The position numbers and the translations under genes were made by a program. Positions 24,020 through 32,041 of a DNA stretch of 64,000 nucleotides are shown in pieces (within the stretch, counting starts at the first letter, position 1; the number at the start of each line of letters is the position of its first letter). The notes beneath the pieces are model-generated. The model made no database searches. It was not told where the DNA came from and worked only from the letters and a program-made list of their open reading frames with translations. The DNA comes from Alcaligenaceae bacterium (lineage in GTDB: Bacteria; Pseudomonadota; Gammaproteobacteria; Burkholderiales; Burkholderiaceae_B): the NCBI GenBank assembly GCA_013416435.1, contig JACCEN010000013.1, positions 1 to 64,000 of the forward strand. Reading direction: 5' to 3'.

Positions 24020-24591
24020 GCGTTTCCAACCCCAGTGCCGTCGTCATCGGGGCGTCAGCCGGCGCCATTCAGGCCCTGTCCGAAATCCTGCCCGCGCTGC
24101 CCGCCGATTTCCCGCTTCCAATACTGGTCGTCGTGCATGTGCCCGCCGACCGCAACAGCATGCTGGCTTCGCTATTCGAAAGCAAATGTCGGATGGCGGT
24201 TCGCGAGGCGGAAGACAAAGAGCCCGCGCTTGGCGGCGTCATCTATTTTGCCCCCGCAGGCTATCACCTGCTCGTCGAGGCGGAAGGCACACTGTCCTTG
24301 TCGAACGATGAAGAAGTGATGTATTCGCGCCCGTCGATTGACGTATTGTTTGAAAGCGCGGCAGACGCCTATGGCTCGGCGGTCATCGGAATAATACTGA
24401 CCGGCGCCAATAGCGATGGGGCGAAGGGTTTGAAAGCCATTGAGGCCGCGGGCGGCGCGGTACTGGTACAAGACCCCGCGACCGCGTGCGCAAGCGCAAT
24501 GCCCCTTGCGGCGCTATCGGCTTGCGTATCCGCGCGAGCCTGTTCGCTTAAGCAGATTGTAAACTTTCTCGTGAAGGAGCACGAAAAATGA
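24016..24591 (+). CDS. cheB: Stand-alone CheB methylesterase domain, no receiver
   Basis: 191 residues covering only the CheB catalytic domain. Ser14 in GASAG, His41 in VVHVP and Asp134 in GANSDGAKG form the expected triad, and the SDG(A/M) and MPLAAL elements are present. The N-terminal receiver that normally controls CheB is missing, so activity must be gated another way, for example by the neighbouring kinases. It overlaps cheR by ATGA at the start and the next kinase gene by ATGA at the end, which implies coupled translation. Confidence 0.92.
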   Translation: MSVSNPSAVVIGASAGAIQALSEILPALPADFPLPILVVVHVPADRNSMLASLFESKCRMAVREAEDKEPALGGVIYFAPAGYHLLVEAEGTLSLSNDEEVMYSRPSIDVLFESAADAYGSAVIGIILTGANSDGAKGLKAIEAAGGAVLVQDPATACASAMPLAALSACVSARACSLKQIVNFLVKEHEK

Positions 24592-25823
24592 CAAACCCGA
24601 CGAAGCCCGTTCATTTTCTGCTGGTGGACGATCTCGAGGAAAATCTGCTGTCACTGGAGGCTCTGCTCAAGCGCGAAGGCCTGGTCATGCTCAAGGCCAA
24701 ATCGGGCGACGAGGCGTTGGAACTGCTCTTGCAGCACGATGTCGCGCTGGCACTGCTCGATGTACAAATGCCCGACATGGACGGTTTCGCGCTCGCTGAA
24801 TTCATGCGAGGAAGCGAGCGTACCCGTCACATTCCCATCATTTTCGTCACGGCGGGCTCCGGCGACACTCAGCGCCGTTTTCGCGGTTACGAGGCCGGCG
24901 CCGTCGACTTCATTCAGAAGCCTATCGAGGCCGACATCTTGCGCAGCAAGGCCAACGTGTTCTTCGACCTGTATCAACAGCGCAGGCAGATTTCCCTGCA
25001 GCGCGATGAACTCAGAGCCGTGTCCGAGGCCTTGCGCGAAGCCGATCGCCGCAAGGATCAGTTCCTGGCTATGCTCGGTCACGAACTACGCAACCCCATC
25101 ACCGTTTTCAATCTGGGGGTCGAGCTGCTGAAGCAACCCAGAACCCCCGAAGACGCCGAGGCAATACGGGCCCGGATGGAACGGCAAGTTCAACATCTTC
25201 TGCGTCTCGTCGACGACCTGCTCGACATCGCGCGCATCAGCGGCGGCAAAATTTCGCTGCACAAAGAGCGCGTCGAGCTGAAAACAATTCTGCACTCGGC
25301 GATCGAGTCCAGCCGGCCGAATCTCGACGCTGCGGAGCACTCATTCACCGCTCATTTTCCCTCCGAGCCTGTCTGGCTCCATGCCGACCACACCCGGCTC
25401 GCTCAGGTCGTATCGAATTTGCTCAACAACGCCGCTAAATATACGCCGCGTGGCGGCACGGTTACGCTTGCGGCGCGCAGCCACTCGGGCTTTGCGGAAA
25501 TCGAAGTGAAGGACGACGGCATTGGCATTCCGCAAGACATGCAAGCCGGCATCTTCGAGATTTTTTCTCAGGTGGCCGAGCACCGGAAGCAATCTGCAGG
25601 AGGTTTGGGCGTGGGCCTTGCGCTGGTGCAGCAGCTCATTGCCTTGCATGACGGCTCCGTCGAGGTCGAAAGCGAAGGCCGCGGGCGCGGCAGCACCTTC
25701 GTGGTCAGGATTCCGCTGGAGGGCACGCGCGGCGGCCGGTCCGGCCCCGCGCCAGATGCCGCGCTGGCCCAAGACGGCCCGGACGTGACCACCTTCGATT
25801 CCGGCACTGGCCAAGGGCGGTGA
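24588..25823 (+). CDS. REC-HisKA-HATPase response regulator/histidine kinase
   Basis: 411 residues, soluble. An N-terminal receiver domain (acceptor Asp58 in LLDVQMPD, Lys111 in FIQKP) is joined through a short coiled coil to HisKA with His165 in LGHELRNPI and to HATPase (NLLNNAAKYTPRGG, DDGIGIPQDM, GLGVGLALVQQLI). Having REC before the kinase suggests that it receives phosphate from another kinase, such as the first gene of the operon, and modulates its own kinase activity. No DNA-binding output is present. Last gene of the operon; a hairpin follows. Confidence 0.92.
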   Translation: MTNPTKPVHFLLVDDLEENLLSLEALLKREGLVMLKAKSGDEALELLLQHDVALALLDVQMPDMDGFALAEFMRGSERTRHIPIIFVTAGSGDTQRRFRGYEAGAVDFIQKPIEADILRSKANVFFDLYQQRRQISLQRDELRAVSEALREADRRKDQFLAMLGHELRNPITVFNLGVELLKQPRTPEDAEAIRARMERQVQHLLRLVDDLLDIARISGGKISLHKERVELKTILHSAIESSRPNLDAAEHSFTAHFPSEPVWLHADHTRLAQVVSNLLNNAAKYTPRGGTVTLAARSHSGFAEIEVKDDGIGIPQDMQAGIFEIFSQVAEHRKQSAGGLGVGLALVQQLIALHDGSVEVESEGRGRGSTFVVRIPLEGTRGGRSGPAPDAALAQDGPDVTTFDSGTGQGR

Positions 25824-25828
25824 AACCG

Positions 25829-25851
25829 CCTGGCCGGGTACGCCGGCCAGG
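25829..25851. terminator. GC-rich hairpin between convergent genes
   Basis: CCTGGCCGG (25829-25837) and CCGGCCAGG (25843-25851) are perfect 9-bp arms around a 5-base loop. It lies between the stop codons of the kinase operon and the MarR gene and could end transcripts from both sides. There is no U-tract on either strand, so intrinsic termination is not certain. Confidence 0.5.
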
Positions 25852-25854
25852 GGC

Positions 25855-26352
25855 TCATCCCAGCTTGTCAAGCAAGCGCCTCAGTTCCTCTTGTTCCTTT
25901 TGGCTGAGCGCCGCACTGATGCGCAGGTCGTGCTCGCGTATGGCCTGCGTAACCGCCTGAAGCGCCAACGCACCCTCCGGCGTCAAGCCTAGCGAGTGCG
26001 CGCGCTTGTCGCTCTGCGAGGCGCCGCGGGCGACGTAGCCCAGCTTTTCCAGGGAATTCACGACCTCGACCGCGCCGGATCGAGCGATGCCCATGGCGCG
26101 GGCCAGCTCCGTCAGTTTCATGCCGGCGTTGTTGCCGATGAGCGTCATGGCGGAAAAGCGAGGCGGCGTGATGGACCAGGATCCGAGCGCATCCAGGAAG
26201 TCCTGGTAAATGCGGATTTGCGCCCTGCGCAGGCAGTAGCCGACAAGCTCGTCGAGCACACCGTAGTCCACGCCCGGCACTTGCGCATTGAAGGGCTCGC
26301 CGCGCTGATCGGGACGGCGATTGTTGGGACGGGAACTCAATTTTCTGCTCAC
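25855..26352 (-). CDS. MarR-family transcriptional regulator
   Basis: About 165 residues with the MarR winged helix (LTELARAMGIARSGAVEVVNSLEKLGYVAR, then the wing QSDKRAHSLGLTPEG) between dimerisation helices. A GTG start at 26352 is chosen because AGGA lies 6 bp upstream; an ATG at 26385 would add 11 residues but has no ribosome site. Divergent from the flavin monooxygenase operon, with a perfect palindrome in the shared promoter region. It is therefore the likely repressor of that operon, responding to the aromatic substrate or a product (inference). Confidence 0.87.
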   Translation of the reverse strand: MSRKLSSRPNNRRPDQRGEPFNAQVPGVDYGVLDELVGYCLRRAQIRIYQDFLDALGSWSITPPRFSAMTLIGNNAGMKLTELARAMGIARSGAVEVVNSLEKLGYVARGASQSDKRAHSLGLTPEGALALQAVTQAIREHDLRISAALSQKEQEELRRLLDKLG

Positions 26353-26430
26353 GGCATGTCCTGCGCACAATAGGGCAATAACCATATCAGAATGTCGGGT
26401 TTATCCGTATAGGCATATCCCCCGACCAGA

Positions 26431-26449
26431 TTGTTATGATACATAACAA
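26431..26449. promoter_or_regulatory. Palindromic operator overlapping a -10 box, MarR/monooxygenase intergenic region
   Basis: TTGTTATG-ATA-CATAACAA is a perfect palindrome with 8-bp arms. It contains TATGAT (26435-26440), a good -10 hexamer for the rightward operon. The size, symmetry and position between a MarR gene and its divergent neighbour make it the probable MarR operator. Binding there would block RNA polymerase. Confidence 0.7.
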
Positions 26450-26469
26450 ATAATCGAGGAGGCATACGC

Positions 26470-27720
26470 TTGAAAGTCATCATCGCGGGCGCCGGCATCG
26501 GCGGCCTTACCCTGGCGCTCATGCTGGAACGACGCGGCATCGCTTGCGAGCTTTATGAAAGCGTGCGCGAGATCAAGCCGCTGGGTGTGGGCATCAATCT
26601 GCTGCCGCATGCCGTCAACGAGCTCGAGCAACTTGGCATGGTGGACACGCTTGCACAAAGCGCCGTGGCCACTTCCGCGCTGCACTACTACAACCAATAT
26701 GGGCAGGCCATCTGGCAGGAAGCGCGCGGCCTGGCGGCGGGCTATCCGGTGCCGCAGCTGTCCATCCATCGCGGCGAACTGCAGTTGCTGCTCGCCGACG
26801 CGGTGCGCGCGCGCCTGGGCGATGGCTGCCTGCACACCGGCATGTGCTTCCAGTCCTTCAGCCAGGATGCCCATGGCGTGACCGTCAACTTCCTGGATCG
26901 CAACGCCGATCAGGTTCGCCAGGTGCGCGGCGACGTGCTCATCGGCGCCGACGGCATCCATTCGGCGCTGCGGCGACAGTTCCATCCCGAGGTCGACAAA
27001 CTGCGCTTTTCGGGACGCATGCTGTGGCGTGCCACCACGGAGGCCCCACCCTATCTGGATGGCAAGACGATGTTCATGGCCGGCCACCAGGACCAGAAAT
27101 TCGTGTGCTATCCGATTTCCGAGCCACTGCGCCGGCAAGGCCGTTCGCTCATCAACTGGATCGCCGAGCTGCGCGTACCCGAGCGGGACCTGCCCGCCAC
27201 CGACTGGAACCAGGAAGTCGATGCGTCGGTGTTCGCGGCGCGATTCTCGGACTGGCGCTGGGACTGGATCGACATCCCGGACATCATCCGCAAGGCACCC
27301 GCCATCTACGAATTCCCTTTGGTCGACAAGGATCCGCTGCCGAAATGGACCCTCGGACGCGCCACTCTGTTGGGAGATGCCGCGCATCCCATGTATCCCA
27401 TCGGTTCGAACGGGTCGGCGCAAGCCATACTGGATGCGCGTTGCCTGGCCGACCGTCTGGCCGAAGCGCAAGCGCGGACACCGGCCGGCATCGAGCTCGC
27501 CCTGCTCGAATACGAAGCGGAACGCTTGCCGGCAACCGCCGGCATCGTCCTGCGCAACCGCCTGAACGGTCCGGAGCAAGTCATGCAGCTCGCCCATGAG
27601 CGCGCGCCCCAAGGTTTTCATCATATCCACGACGTCATCCCGGACACCGAACTGAACGGCATTGCGGCGCGCTACAAGCGGGTCGCGGGCTTCGATCCCA
27701 AGGCACTGAAAAAGCCATGA
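26470..27720 (+). CDS. FAD-dependent monooxygenase (PhzS / salicylate hydroxylase-like group A)
   Basis: 416 residues. FAD motif GAGIGGLTLALML, NAD(P)H/FAD motif region DVLIGADGIHSALRRQ, and the second FAD motif GRATLLGDAAHPMYPIGSNGSAQAI place it in the group A flavoprotein hydroxylases, closest in style to PhzS-like flavin-dependent oxidoreductases. The start is TTG at 26470, supported by a strong GAGGAGG site 7 bp upstream. It overlaps the DUF3237 gene by 4 bp. It probably hydroxylates an aromatic or heteroaromatic acid taken up through the adjacent Bug receptors; the substrate is not known. Confidence 0.9.
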   Translation: MKVIIAGAGIGGLTLALMLERRGIACELYESVREIKPLGVGINLLPHAVNELEQLGMVDTLAQSAVATSALHYYNQYGQAIWQEARGLAAGYPVPQLSIHRGELQLLLADAVRARLGDGCLHTGMCFQSFSQDAHGVTVNFLDRNADQVRQVRGDVLIGADGIHSALRRQFHPEVDKLRFSGRMLWRATTEAPPYLDGKTMFMAGHQDQKFVCYPISEPLRRQGRSLINWIAELRVPERDLPATDWNQEVDASVFAARFSDWRWDWIDIPDIIRKAPAIYEFPLVDKDPLPKWTLGRATLLGDAAHPMYPIGSNGSAQAILDARCLADRLAEAQARTPAGIELALLEYEAERLPATAGIVLRNRLNGPEQVMQLAHERAPQGFHHIHDVIPDTELNGIAARYKRVAGFDPKALKKP

Positions 27721-28187
27721 ATACTCTTGCCACCGCCCCCGGGCTGGAACACCTTGCAACCTTGATCGTGGACGTCGCCGCTCCGATTGAAGTGGGTGAA
27801 ACGCCCGGCGGGAAGCGGCGCGTCATTCCCATTGTCGGCGGCACCGTGAAAGGCCGCGAGCTTACCGGCACCATTCTGCCGGGCGGCGCCGACTTCCAAT
27901 CCATACGCTCGCCCGAGTTCACCGATATTCACGCACGCTATGTGATCGAAACCGAACAAGGGGAAACCGTCTATGTCGAAAACACCGGGATACGGACGGG
28001 ATCCGCCCAGGACATTGCAGCCCTGGCTCAAGGCATACCGGTTGATCCGGCGCGCATTTATTTTCGCAGCTATCCCCGTTTCGAAACCGCAGCTCCCCGG
28101 CTGCAATGGCTCAATACGCATCTGTTCGTAGGCACCGGCGCGCGCCACCCTGACCGCGTCGAACTCAACTTCTTTCTGATCCGCTGA
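27717..28187 (+). CDS. DUF3237 domain protein
   Basis: 156 residues covering one whole DUF3237 domain (PGLEHLATLIVDVAAPIEVG, GGTVKGRELTGTILPGGADFQ, a beta-barrel pattern, and the end YPRFETAAPRLQWLNTHLFVG with ELNFFLIR). The family is uncharacterised but recurs beside aromatic-compound monooxygenases and Bug receptors. The 4-bp overlap with the monooxygenase gene indicates linked production. A role as small-molecule isomerase/hydrolase or binding protein is speculative. Confidence 0.9.
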   Translation: MNTLATAPGLEHLATLIVDVAAPIEVGETPGGKRRVIPIVGGTVKGRELTGTILPGGADFQSIRSPEFTDIHARYVIETEQGETVYVENTGIRTGSAQDIAALAQGIPVDPARIYFRSYPRFETAAPRLQWLNTHLFVGTGARHPDRVELNFFLIR

Positions 28188-28219
28188 CTGATCCAATAAA
28201 ACAAACAGGAGACCCATCC

Positions 28220-29191
28220 ATGAAGCCCACATTCCTCGGCAAGCTGGTATTCACGGCCTGCATGGCAATTCCGCTATCCGCGCTCGCGGCGAGCTGGCCC
28301 GAGCAGCCCATACGATTGACGGTGGGCTTTCCCGCCGGCACCGGTCCCGACATCGTCGCCCGCAGCGTCGGCGACCAGCTGTCCAAGGAGATCGAGCAAT
28401 CCGTGGTCGTCGAGAACAAAGCGGGCGCAGGCGGGCAGATCGCCGCGCAATCGGTGGCCACCAGCACGCCCAACGGATATTCCATCTTGCTCGGCGAGGT
28501 GGGCTCCATCAGCATTTCGCCCGAAACCACCTCCACGCTTTCGTACAAGCCGCAGAAAGACTTCGCGCCCATCACCGAGGCGGTCCGTGCCAACTTCGTG
28601 CTCGTCACGCCGGCCGACTCGCCCTACAAGAGCTTGAAGGATTTCGTGGACAACGCGCGCAAGAATCCGGAAAAATTCAATATGGCGACCTTCGGCGCCG
28701 GCACGCCAGGCCATTTTGGCGCGGAAATGCTGGCCGAGGCCGGCGGCTTCAAGATCGAGCCGGTGCACTATCGCTCGACGGGCGATGCCGTCACCGCCAT
28801 CGTCAGCGGCCAGGTGCAGGCAGCCTTCATCACGACCGCCATGGCGGCTCCCCAATTGGCCGGCGGCAAGATGCGCGCCCTGGCCATCACGGGCTCGGAA
28901 CGCACCAAGATGCTGGGCGACATCCCGACCTTCAAGGAACAGGGCATGCCCTCGGTCAACTTCGGTGCCTGGTTCGCTTTCTTCGCGCCGGCCGGCGCGT
29001 CCGACGCGGTCCTGGACACGCTGAACCAGAAGATCGTTGCCGCGCTCAAGCATGAGCAAGTTCGGACGACACTGGAAAACGCCGGCTTCGTCATCACGGC
29101 ATCTTCGCGAGATCAGTTGAAAGAGCTGCTGGTTTCCGAACAGAAGACCTGGTCTGAAGTGGTCAAGAAAACCGGATTCAAGATCAACTGA
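28220..29191 (+). CDS. Bug-family (TctC-like) periplasmic solute-binding protein
   Basis: 323 residues with a signal peptide (MKPTFLGKLVFTACMAIPLS, cleavage near ALA-AS). The Bug family pattern is clear: WPEQPIRLTVGFPAGTGPDIVARSVGDQLS, VVENKAGAGGQIAAQSVA, PNGYSILLGEVGS. Such receptors bind carboxylates for tripartite tricarboxylate transporters, but no TctA or TctB genes are present, as for most Bug proteins of Bordetella. Third gene of the monooxygenase operon, with a GGAGA site; the ligand is probably an aromatic carboxylate (inference). Confidence 0.92.
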   Translation: MKPTFLGKLVFTACMAIPLSALAASWPEQPIRLTVGFPAGTGPDIVARSVGDQLSKEIEQSVVVENKAGAGGQIAAQSVATSTPNGYSILLGEVGSISISPETTSTLSYKPQKDFAPITEAVRANFVLVTPADSPYKSLKDFVDNARKNPEKFNMATFGAGTPGHFGAEMLAEAGGFKIEPVHYRSTGDAVTAIVSGQVQAAFITTAMAAPQLAGGKMRALAITGSERTKMLGDIPTFKEQGMPSVNFGAWFAFFAPAGASDAVLDTLNQKIVAALKHEQVRTTLENAGFVITASSRDQLKELLVSEQKTWSEVVKKTGFKIN

Positions 29192-29237
29192 ACGACGCAG
29201 CGACCCGAAAGCGGCCGCGCGATCGGGGGTCCGGCCC

Positions 29238-29266
29238 GGCATGCTGCTCGGGCCGAACAGCATGCC
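29238..29266. terminator. Hairpin between convergent Bug and GntR genes
   Basis: GGCATGCTG (29238-29246) and CAGCATGCC (29258-29266) are perfect arms around an 11-base loop, between the convergent Bug and GntR genes. It could serve both strands. The absence of a U-run weakens the call. Confidence 0.45.
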
Positions 29267-29279
29267 AGGGCCCGCCACC

Positions 29280-29993
29280 CTAAAAGGCCCTGGAGAACAG
29301 ATTGTGCTGTATCTGTTCCAGGTGCTCGACCAGCAGCCGGCGCGCCAGGACCGCGTCGCGGTCCTTCAAGGCCTCGACCATCGCGCGGTGCTGGACCTCG
29401 TACTGGCGTCGTGTTTCGGGCGTGAGCGAAATGCGTTTCAGCCTGCCCCATTCGCCTTGCTCTCTGACCTTGTTGGTGAGATCCATGACCTGCACGAAGA
29501 AGCTGTTGTGGGTGGCATGCGCAAAAGAACGGTGCAGGGCTTCGTCCCAATGCTCGAATTCTTCGATGCTGCCCGCCGCCTCGGACTGCTCGAGGCAGTG
29601 GAACATTTCGTGGAAGTCTGCCGCGGTGGCATTTTGCACGATCAGTCCCGGCATGAGGGGCTCGATCAGCAGGCGTGCCACCATGAGCTCGGCCGGGCTG
29701 GTGTGCACCGGCCCGGACTGGGGCTCGGGCCGCGATTGGCGCAGCGCTTCGGCCTGCGCCGACACAAAAGTACCGCTGCCCACGGTCTGGGTAATCAGGC
29801 CTTGTTCACGGAAATGCGCAAGCACGCGCCGTACGGAGCCGCGTGAAATGCCGAAGCGCTCGCTGAGTTCGCGCTCGGGCGGCAGTTTCACCCCTTGCCG
29901 CAAGCCGCCTTCGGACATCTCCTTCAACAAATGATCGGAAAGCGCGCGGATGCCCTCCGCCCGTGCTCCGCGTACGGCAAAACGTTCCTGCAC
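29280..29993 (-). CDS. GntR-family regulator, FadR/FCD subfamily
   Basis: About 237 residues from GTG at 29993, supported by AAGGAG at proper distance. The upstream ATG at 30041 lies inside the operator region and is less likely. The N-terminal GntR helix-turn-helix (KLPPERELSERFGISRGSVRRVLAHFREQGLITQTVGSGTFV) precedes an all-helical FCD ligand domain with metal-site candidates (ALHRSFAHATHN, EVQHRAMVEALKDRD). Divergent from the FAH-family gene, which it probably represses until its ligand is bound. Confidence 0.9.
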   Translation of the reverse strand: MQERFAVRGARAEGIRALSDHLLKEMSEGGLRQGVKLPPERELSERFGISRGSVRRVLAHFREQGLITQTVGSGTFVSAQAEALRQSRPEPQSGPVHTSPAELMVARLLIEPLMPGLIVQNATAADFHEMFHCLEQSEAAGSIEEFEHWDEALHRSFAHATHNSFFVQVMDLTNKVREQGEWGRLKRISLTPETRRQYEVQHRAMVEALKDRDAVLARRLLVEHLEQIQHNLFSRAF

Positions 29994-30034
29994 TGGCGGC
30001 TCCTTGTATGAAATTGCCCTTATTCTACTAAATT

Positions 30035-30090
30035 GAACCAATTGGTCAATATTTCAGCCGAAAAACTGAATTTTTAGATCCAATTTGGTC
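30035..30090. promoter_or_regulatory. Two CCAAT(T)TGGTC operator-like sites between GntR and FAH genes
   Basis: ACCAATTGGTC near 30038-30047, embedded in a longer imperfect palindrome TTGAACCAATTGGTCAA, and TCCAATTTGGTC at 30079-30090 share the same core about 40 bp apart. GntR/FCD regulators bind short TTGGT/ACCAA-type inverted repeats, so these are the likely operators for both divergent genes. The surrounding AT-rich stretch should contain the promoters. Confidence 0.6.
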
Positions 30091-30141
30091 TTATTTTTGT
30101 GCTACATTACCGCCATTGGCTCACAACATACAGGAAGCAAT

Positions 30142-31011
30142 ATGAAACTCGCTACTCTAAAGCTCAATGGCGGCTCGGCAGTATGCCTGATAGATGCCGA
30201 CAAGCAACGCTACTGGCCTCTCTCCGACCTCGTTCCCGGGTTCGAATCTAACATGCACCAGTTGGTACAAAACTTTGACCAGATCCGTGCCCAGATTCAG
30301 CCGCGCGGCGAAGGGCAAGCGCTGGATGCCTCCCTGCTTCTTGCGCCCATCGAACGCCCGTTCCGCAACGTATTCTGCGTCGGCCGCAATTATCACGCGC
30401 ATGCCAAGGAACTTTCCAGTTCGGTCTTCAAGGATAACGACAAGAACGTGCAGTCCTGGCCCATCGTCTTCACCAAGGTGCCCGAATCCGTGGTCGGCCC
30501 GAACGATGCCGTGGAATTGCCCCAGGGCGTATCCGAGCAAATCGACTACGAGGCCGAATTGGCCATCGTCATCGGCAAAGGCGGCAAGAATATCTCTCGT
30601 GCCGATGCCATGAGCCATGTCTTCGGCTACACCATCGTCAACGACGTGACCGCCCGCGACGTGCAGATGCGCCACCAGCAATGGGACATGGGCAAGTCCT
30701 TCGACACCTTCTGCCCCATGGGCCCCTGGGTCGTCACGGCCGATGAGCTCGACGGCAGCAACACACGAGTCCGCTGCTGGGTGAATGGCGAACTTCGCCA
30801 GGATGGCGCCACGCCCGACCTGATTTTCGACTTGCCCTCGCTGATCGAAACCTGCTCACGCGGCATCACGCTATATCCCGGCGACATCATCGCCACCGGC
30901 ACGCCCGCCGGGGTCGGCATGGGCCTGAATCCGCCGCAATACCTGAAGACCGGCGACGTGGTCCGCATCGAGATCGACGGTATCGGCGTGTTGGAAAACA
31001 CATTCAAGTAA
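30142..31011 (+). CDS. Fumarylacetoacetate-hydrolase family protein
   Basis: 289 residues from ATG at 30142, with AGGAAG upstream. The FAH catalytic barrel is recognised by FCVGRNYHAHAKEL, metal ligands Glu137 and Glu139 in DYEAELAIVIG and Asp168 in TIVNDVTARDVQ, then QWDMGKSFDTFCPMGPWVV and TGTPAGVGMG. Family members hydrolyse acylpyruvates, decarboxylate oxaloacetate or hydrate/isomerise meta-cleavage products. Next to a ring hydroxylase and Bug receptors, a lower-pathway step of aromatic acid degradation is likely. Confidence 0.92.
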   Translation: MKLATLKLNGGSAVCLIDADKQRYWPLSDLVPGFESNMHQLVQNFDQIRAQIQPRGEGQALDASLLLAPIERPFRNVFCVGRNYHAHAKELSSSVFKDNDKNVQSWPIVFTKVPESVVGPNDAVELPQGVSEQIDYEAELAIVIGKGGKNISRADAMSHVFGYTIVNDVTARDVQMRHQQWDMGKSFDTFCPMGPWVVTADELDGSNTRVRCWVNGELRQDGATPDLIFDLPSLIETCSRGITLYPGDIIATGTPAGVGMGLNPPQYLKTGDVVRIEIDGIGVLENTFK

Positions 31012-31041
31012 GCAAGCGAATTCCGCATCCGGAGGAGACTC

Positions 31042-32040
31042 ATGAACGCATCACCCCTTTACAGGCCGGCCGGCGCAGTGGCATGGCTGAAGACCGTCTG
31101 CGCCTTGGCGGCGCTGACGCTGTCCAGCCATGCGCTGGCGCAGTATCCCGAGCGCCCCATCACCATGGTCGTGCCCTTCCCGCCCGGAGGCGTGGCCGAC
31201 ACGGTCGCGCGGCCGGTGGCCGATGCATTGTCCAGGGAACTGGGCCAAAGCGTGGTCATCGAGAACAAGGCGGGCGCCGGCGGTGCCATCGGCATCGGTT
31301 CCGCCGCCAACGCGAAGCCCGATGGCTACACCATATTGCTCAGCCTGTCGTCCATTTCCATCCTGCCCGAGGCCGACAAGATTCTCGAGCGCAAGGCGGC
31401 TTTCCAGCTCGACCAGTTCAAGCCCATCGGCCGCATCACGGCGGACCCGACCGTCCTGGTCGTCCGTGCCGACGCGCCCTGGAAAACCGCCAAGGAATTC
31501 ATCGAAGACGCCCGCAAGAACCCGGAAGACATCACCTATGGCAGTTCGGGCATCTACGGGACGATGCACGTGCCCATGGAAATGCTCGCACAGGCATCGG
31601 GCGTGAAGCTCTCGCACATTCCTTATACGGGCGCGGGCCCGGCGGTGGCGGCCCTGTTGGGCGGTCACGTACAAGCCCTTGCAACCGGACCGGCCAGCGC
31701 GCTTCAGCAGATCAAGGCCGGCAAGCTGCGCGCTCTGGCGCATTGGGGCGACAAGCCGCTGGACTCCATGCCCGATGTCCCCAGCCTGAGCTCCCTGGGC
31801 TACGACGCCAAGTTCATCCAATGGTCGGGCGTGTTCGTTCCCGCGGCCACGCCGCCTGAGGCCATCGACACGCTCAGCGCCGCGGTGCAAAAGATCGCAG
31901 CCAACCCCGACTTCCAGAAGACCATGCTCGGAACCGGCAGTCCGCTCGACTTCCAGAACGCCGCCGATTTCGACGCCTACTGGAAGGCGGACTCGCAATC
32001 GATCGCCAAGGCCGTTCAGAAAATGGGCAAGGTCGACTGA
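31042..32040 (+). CDS. Bug-family (TctC-like) periplasmic solute-binding protein
   Basis: 332 residues with a signal peptide (AWLKTVCALAALTLSSHALA, cleavage before QYPERP). Family blocks are YPERPITMVVPFPPGGVADTVARPVADALS, VVIENKAGAGGAIGIGSAA, KPDGYTILLS and the closing Venus-flytrap lobe. It follows the FAH-family gene by 30 bp with a GGAGGAG site and is probably under the same GntR control. No TctAB membrane genes are nearby. Its stop codon is 1 bp from the tatD stop (convergent). Confidence 0.93.
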   Translation: MNASPLYRPAGAVAWLKTVCALAALTLSSHALAQYPERPITMVVPFPPGGVADTVARPVADALSRELGQSVVIENKAGAGGAIGIGSAANAKPDGYTILLSLSSISILPEADKILERKAAFQLDQFKPIGRITADPTVLVVRADAPWKTAKEFIEDARKNPEDITYGSSGIYGTMHVPMEMLAQASGVKLSHIPYTGAGPAVAALLGGHVQALATGPASALQQIKAGKLRALAHWGDKPLDSMPDVPSLSSLGYDAKFIQWSGVFVPAATPPEAIDTLSAAVQKIAANPDFQKTMLGTGSPLDFQNAADFDAYWKADSQSIAKAVQKMGKVD

Positions 32041-32041
32041 G

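Noticed and set aside
26386-26469. A small ORF or leader peptide upstream of the monooxygenase
   Set aside because: The region is short and AT-rich and is better explained by the operator, promoter and a TTG start with a strong ribosome site.
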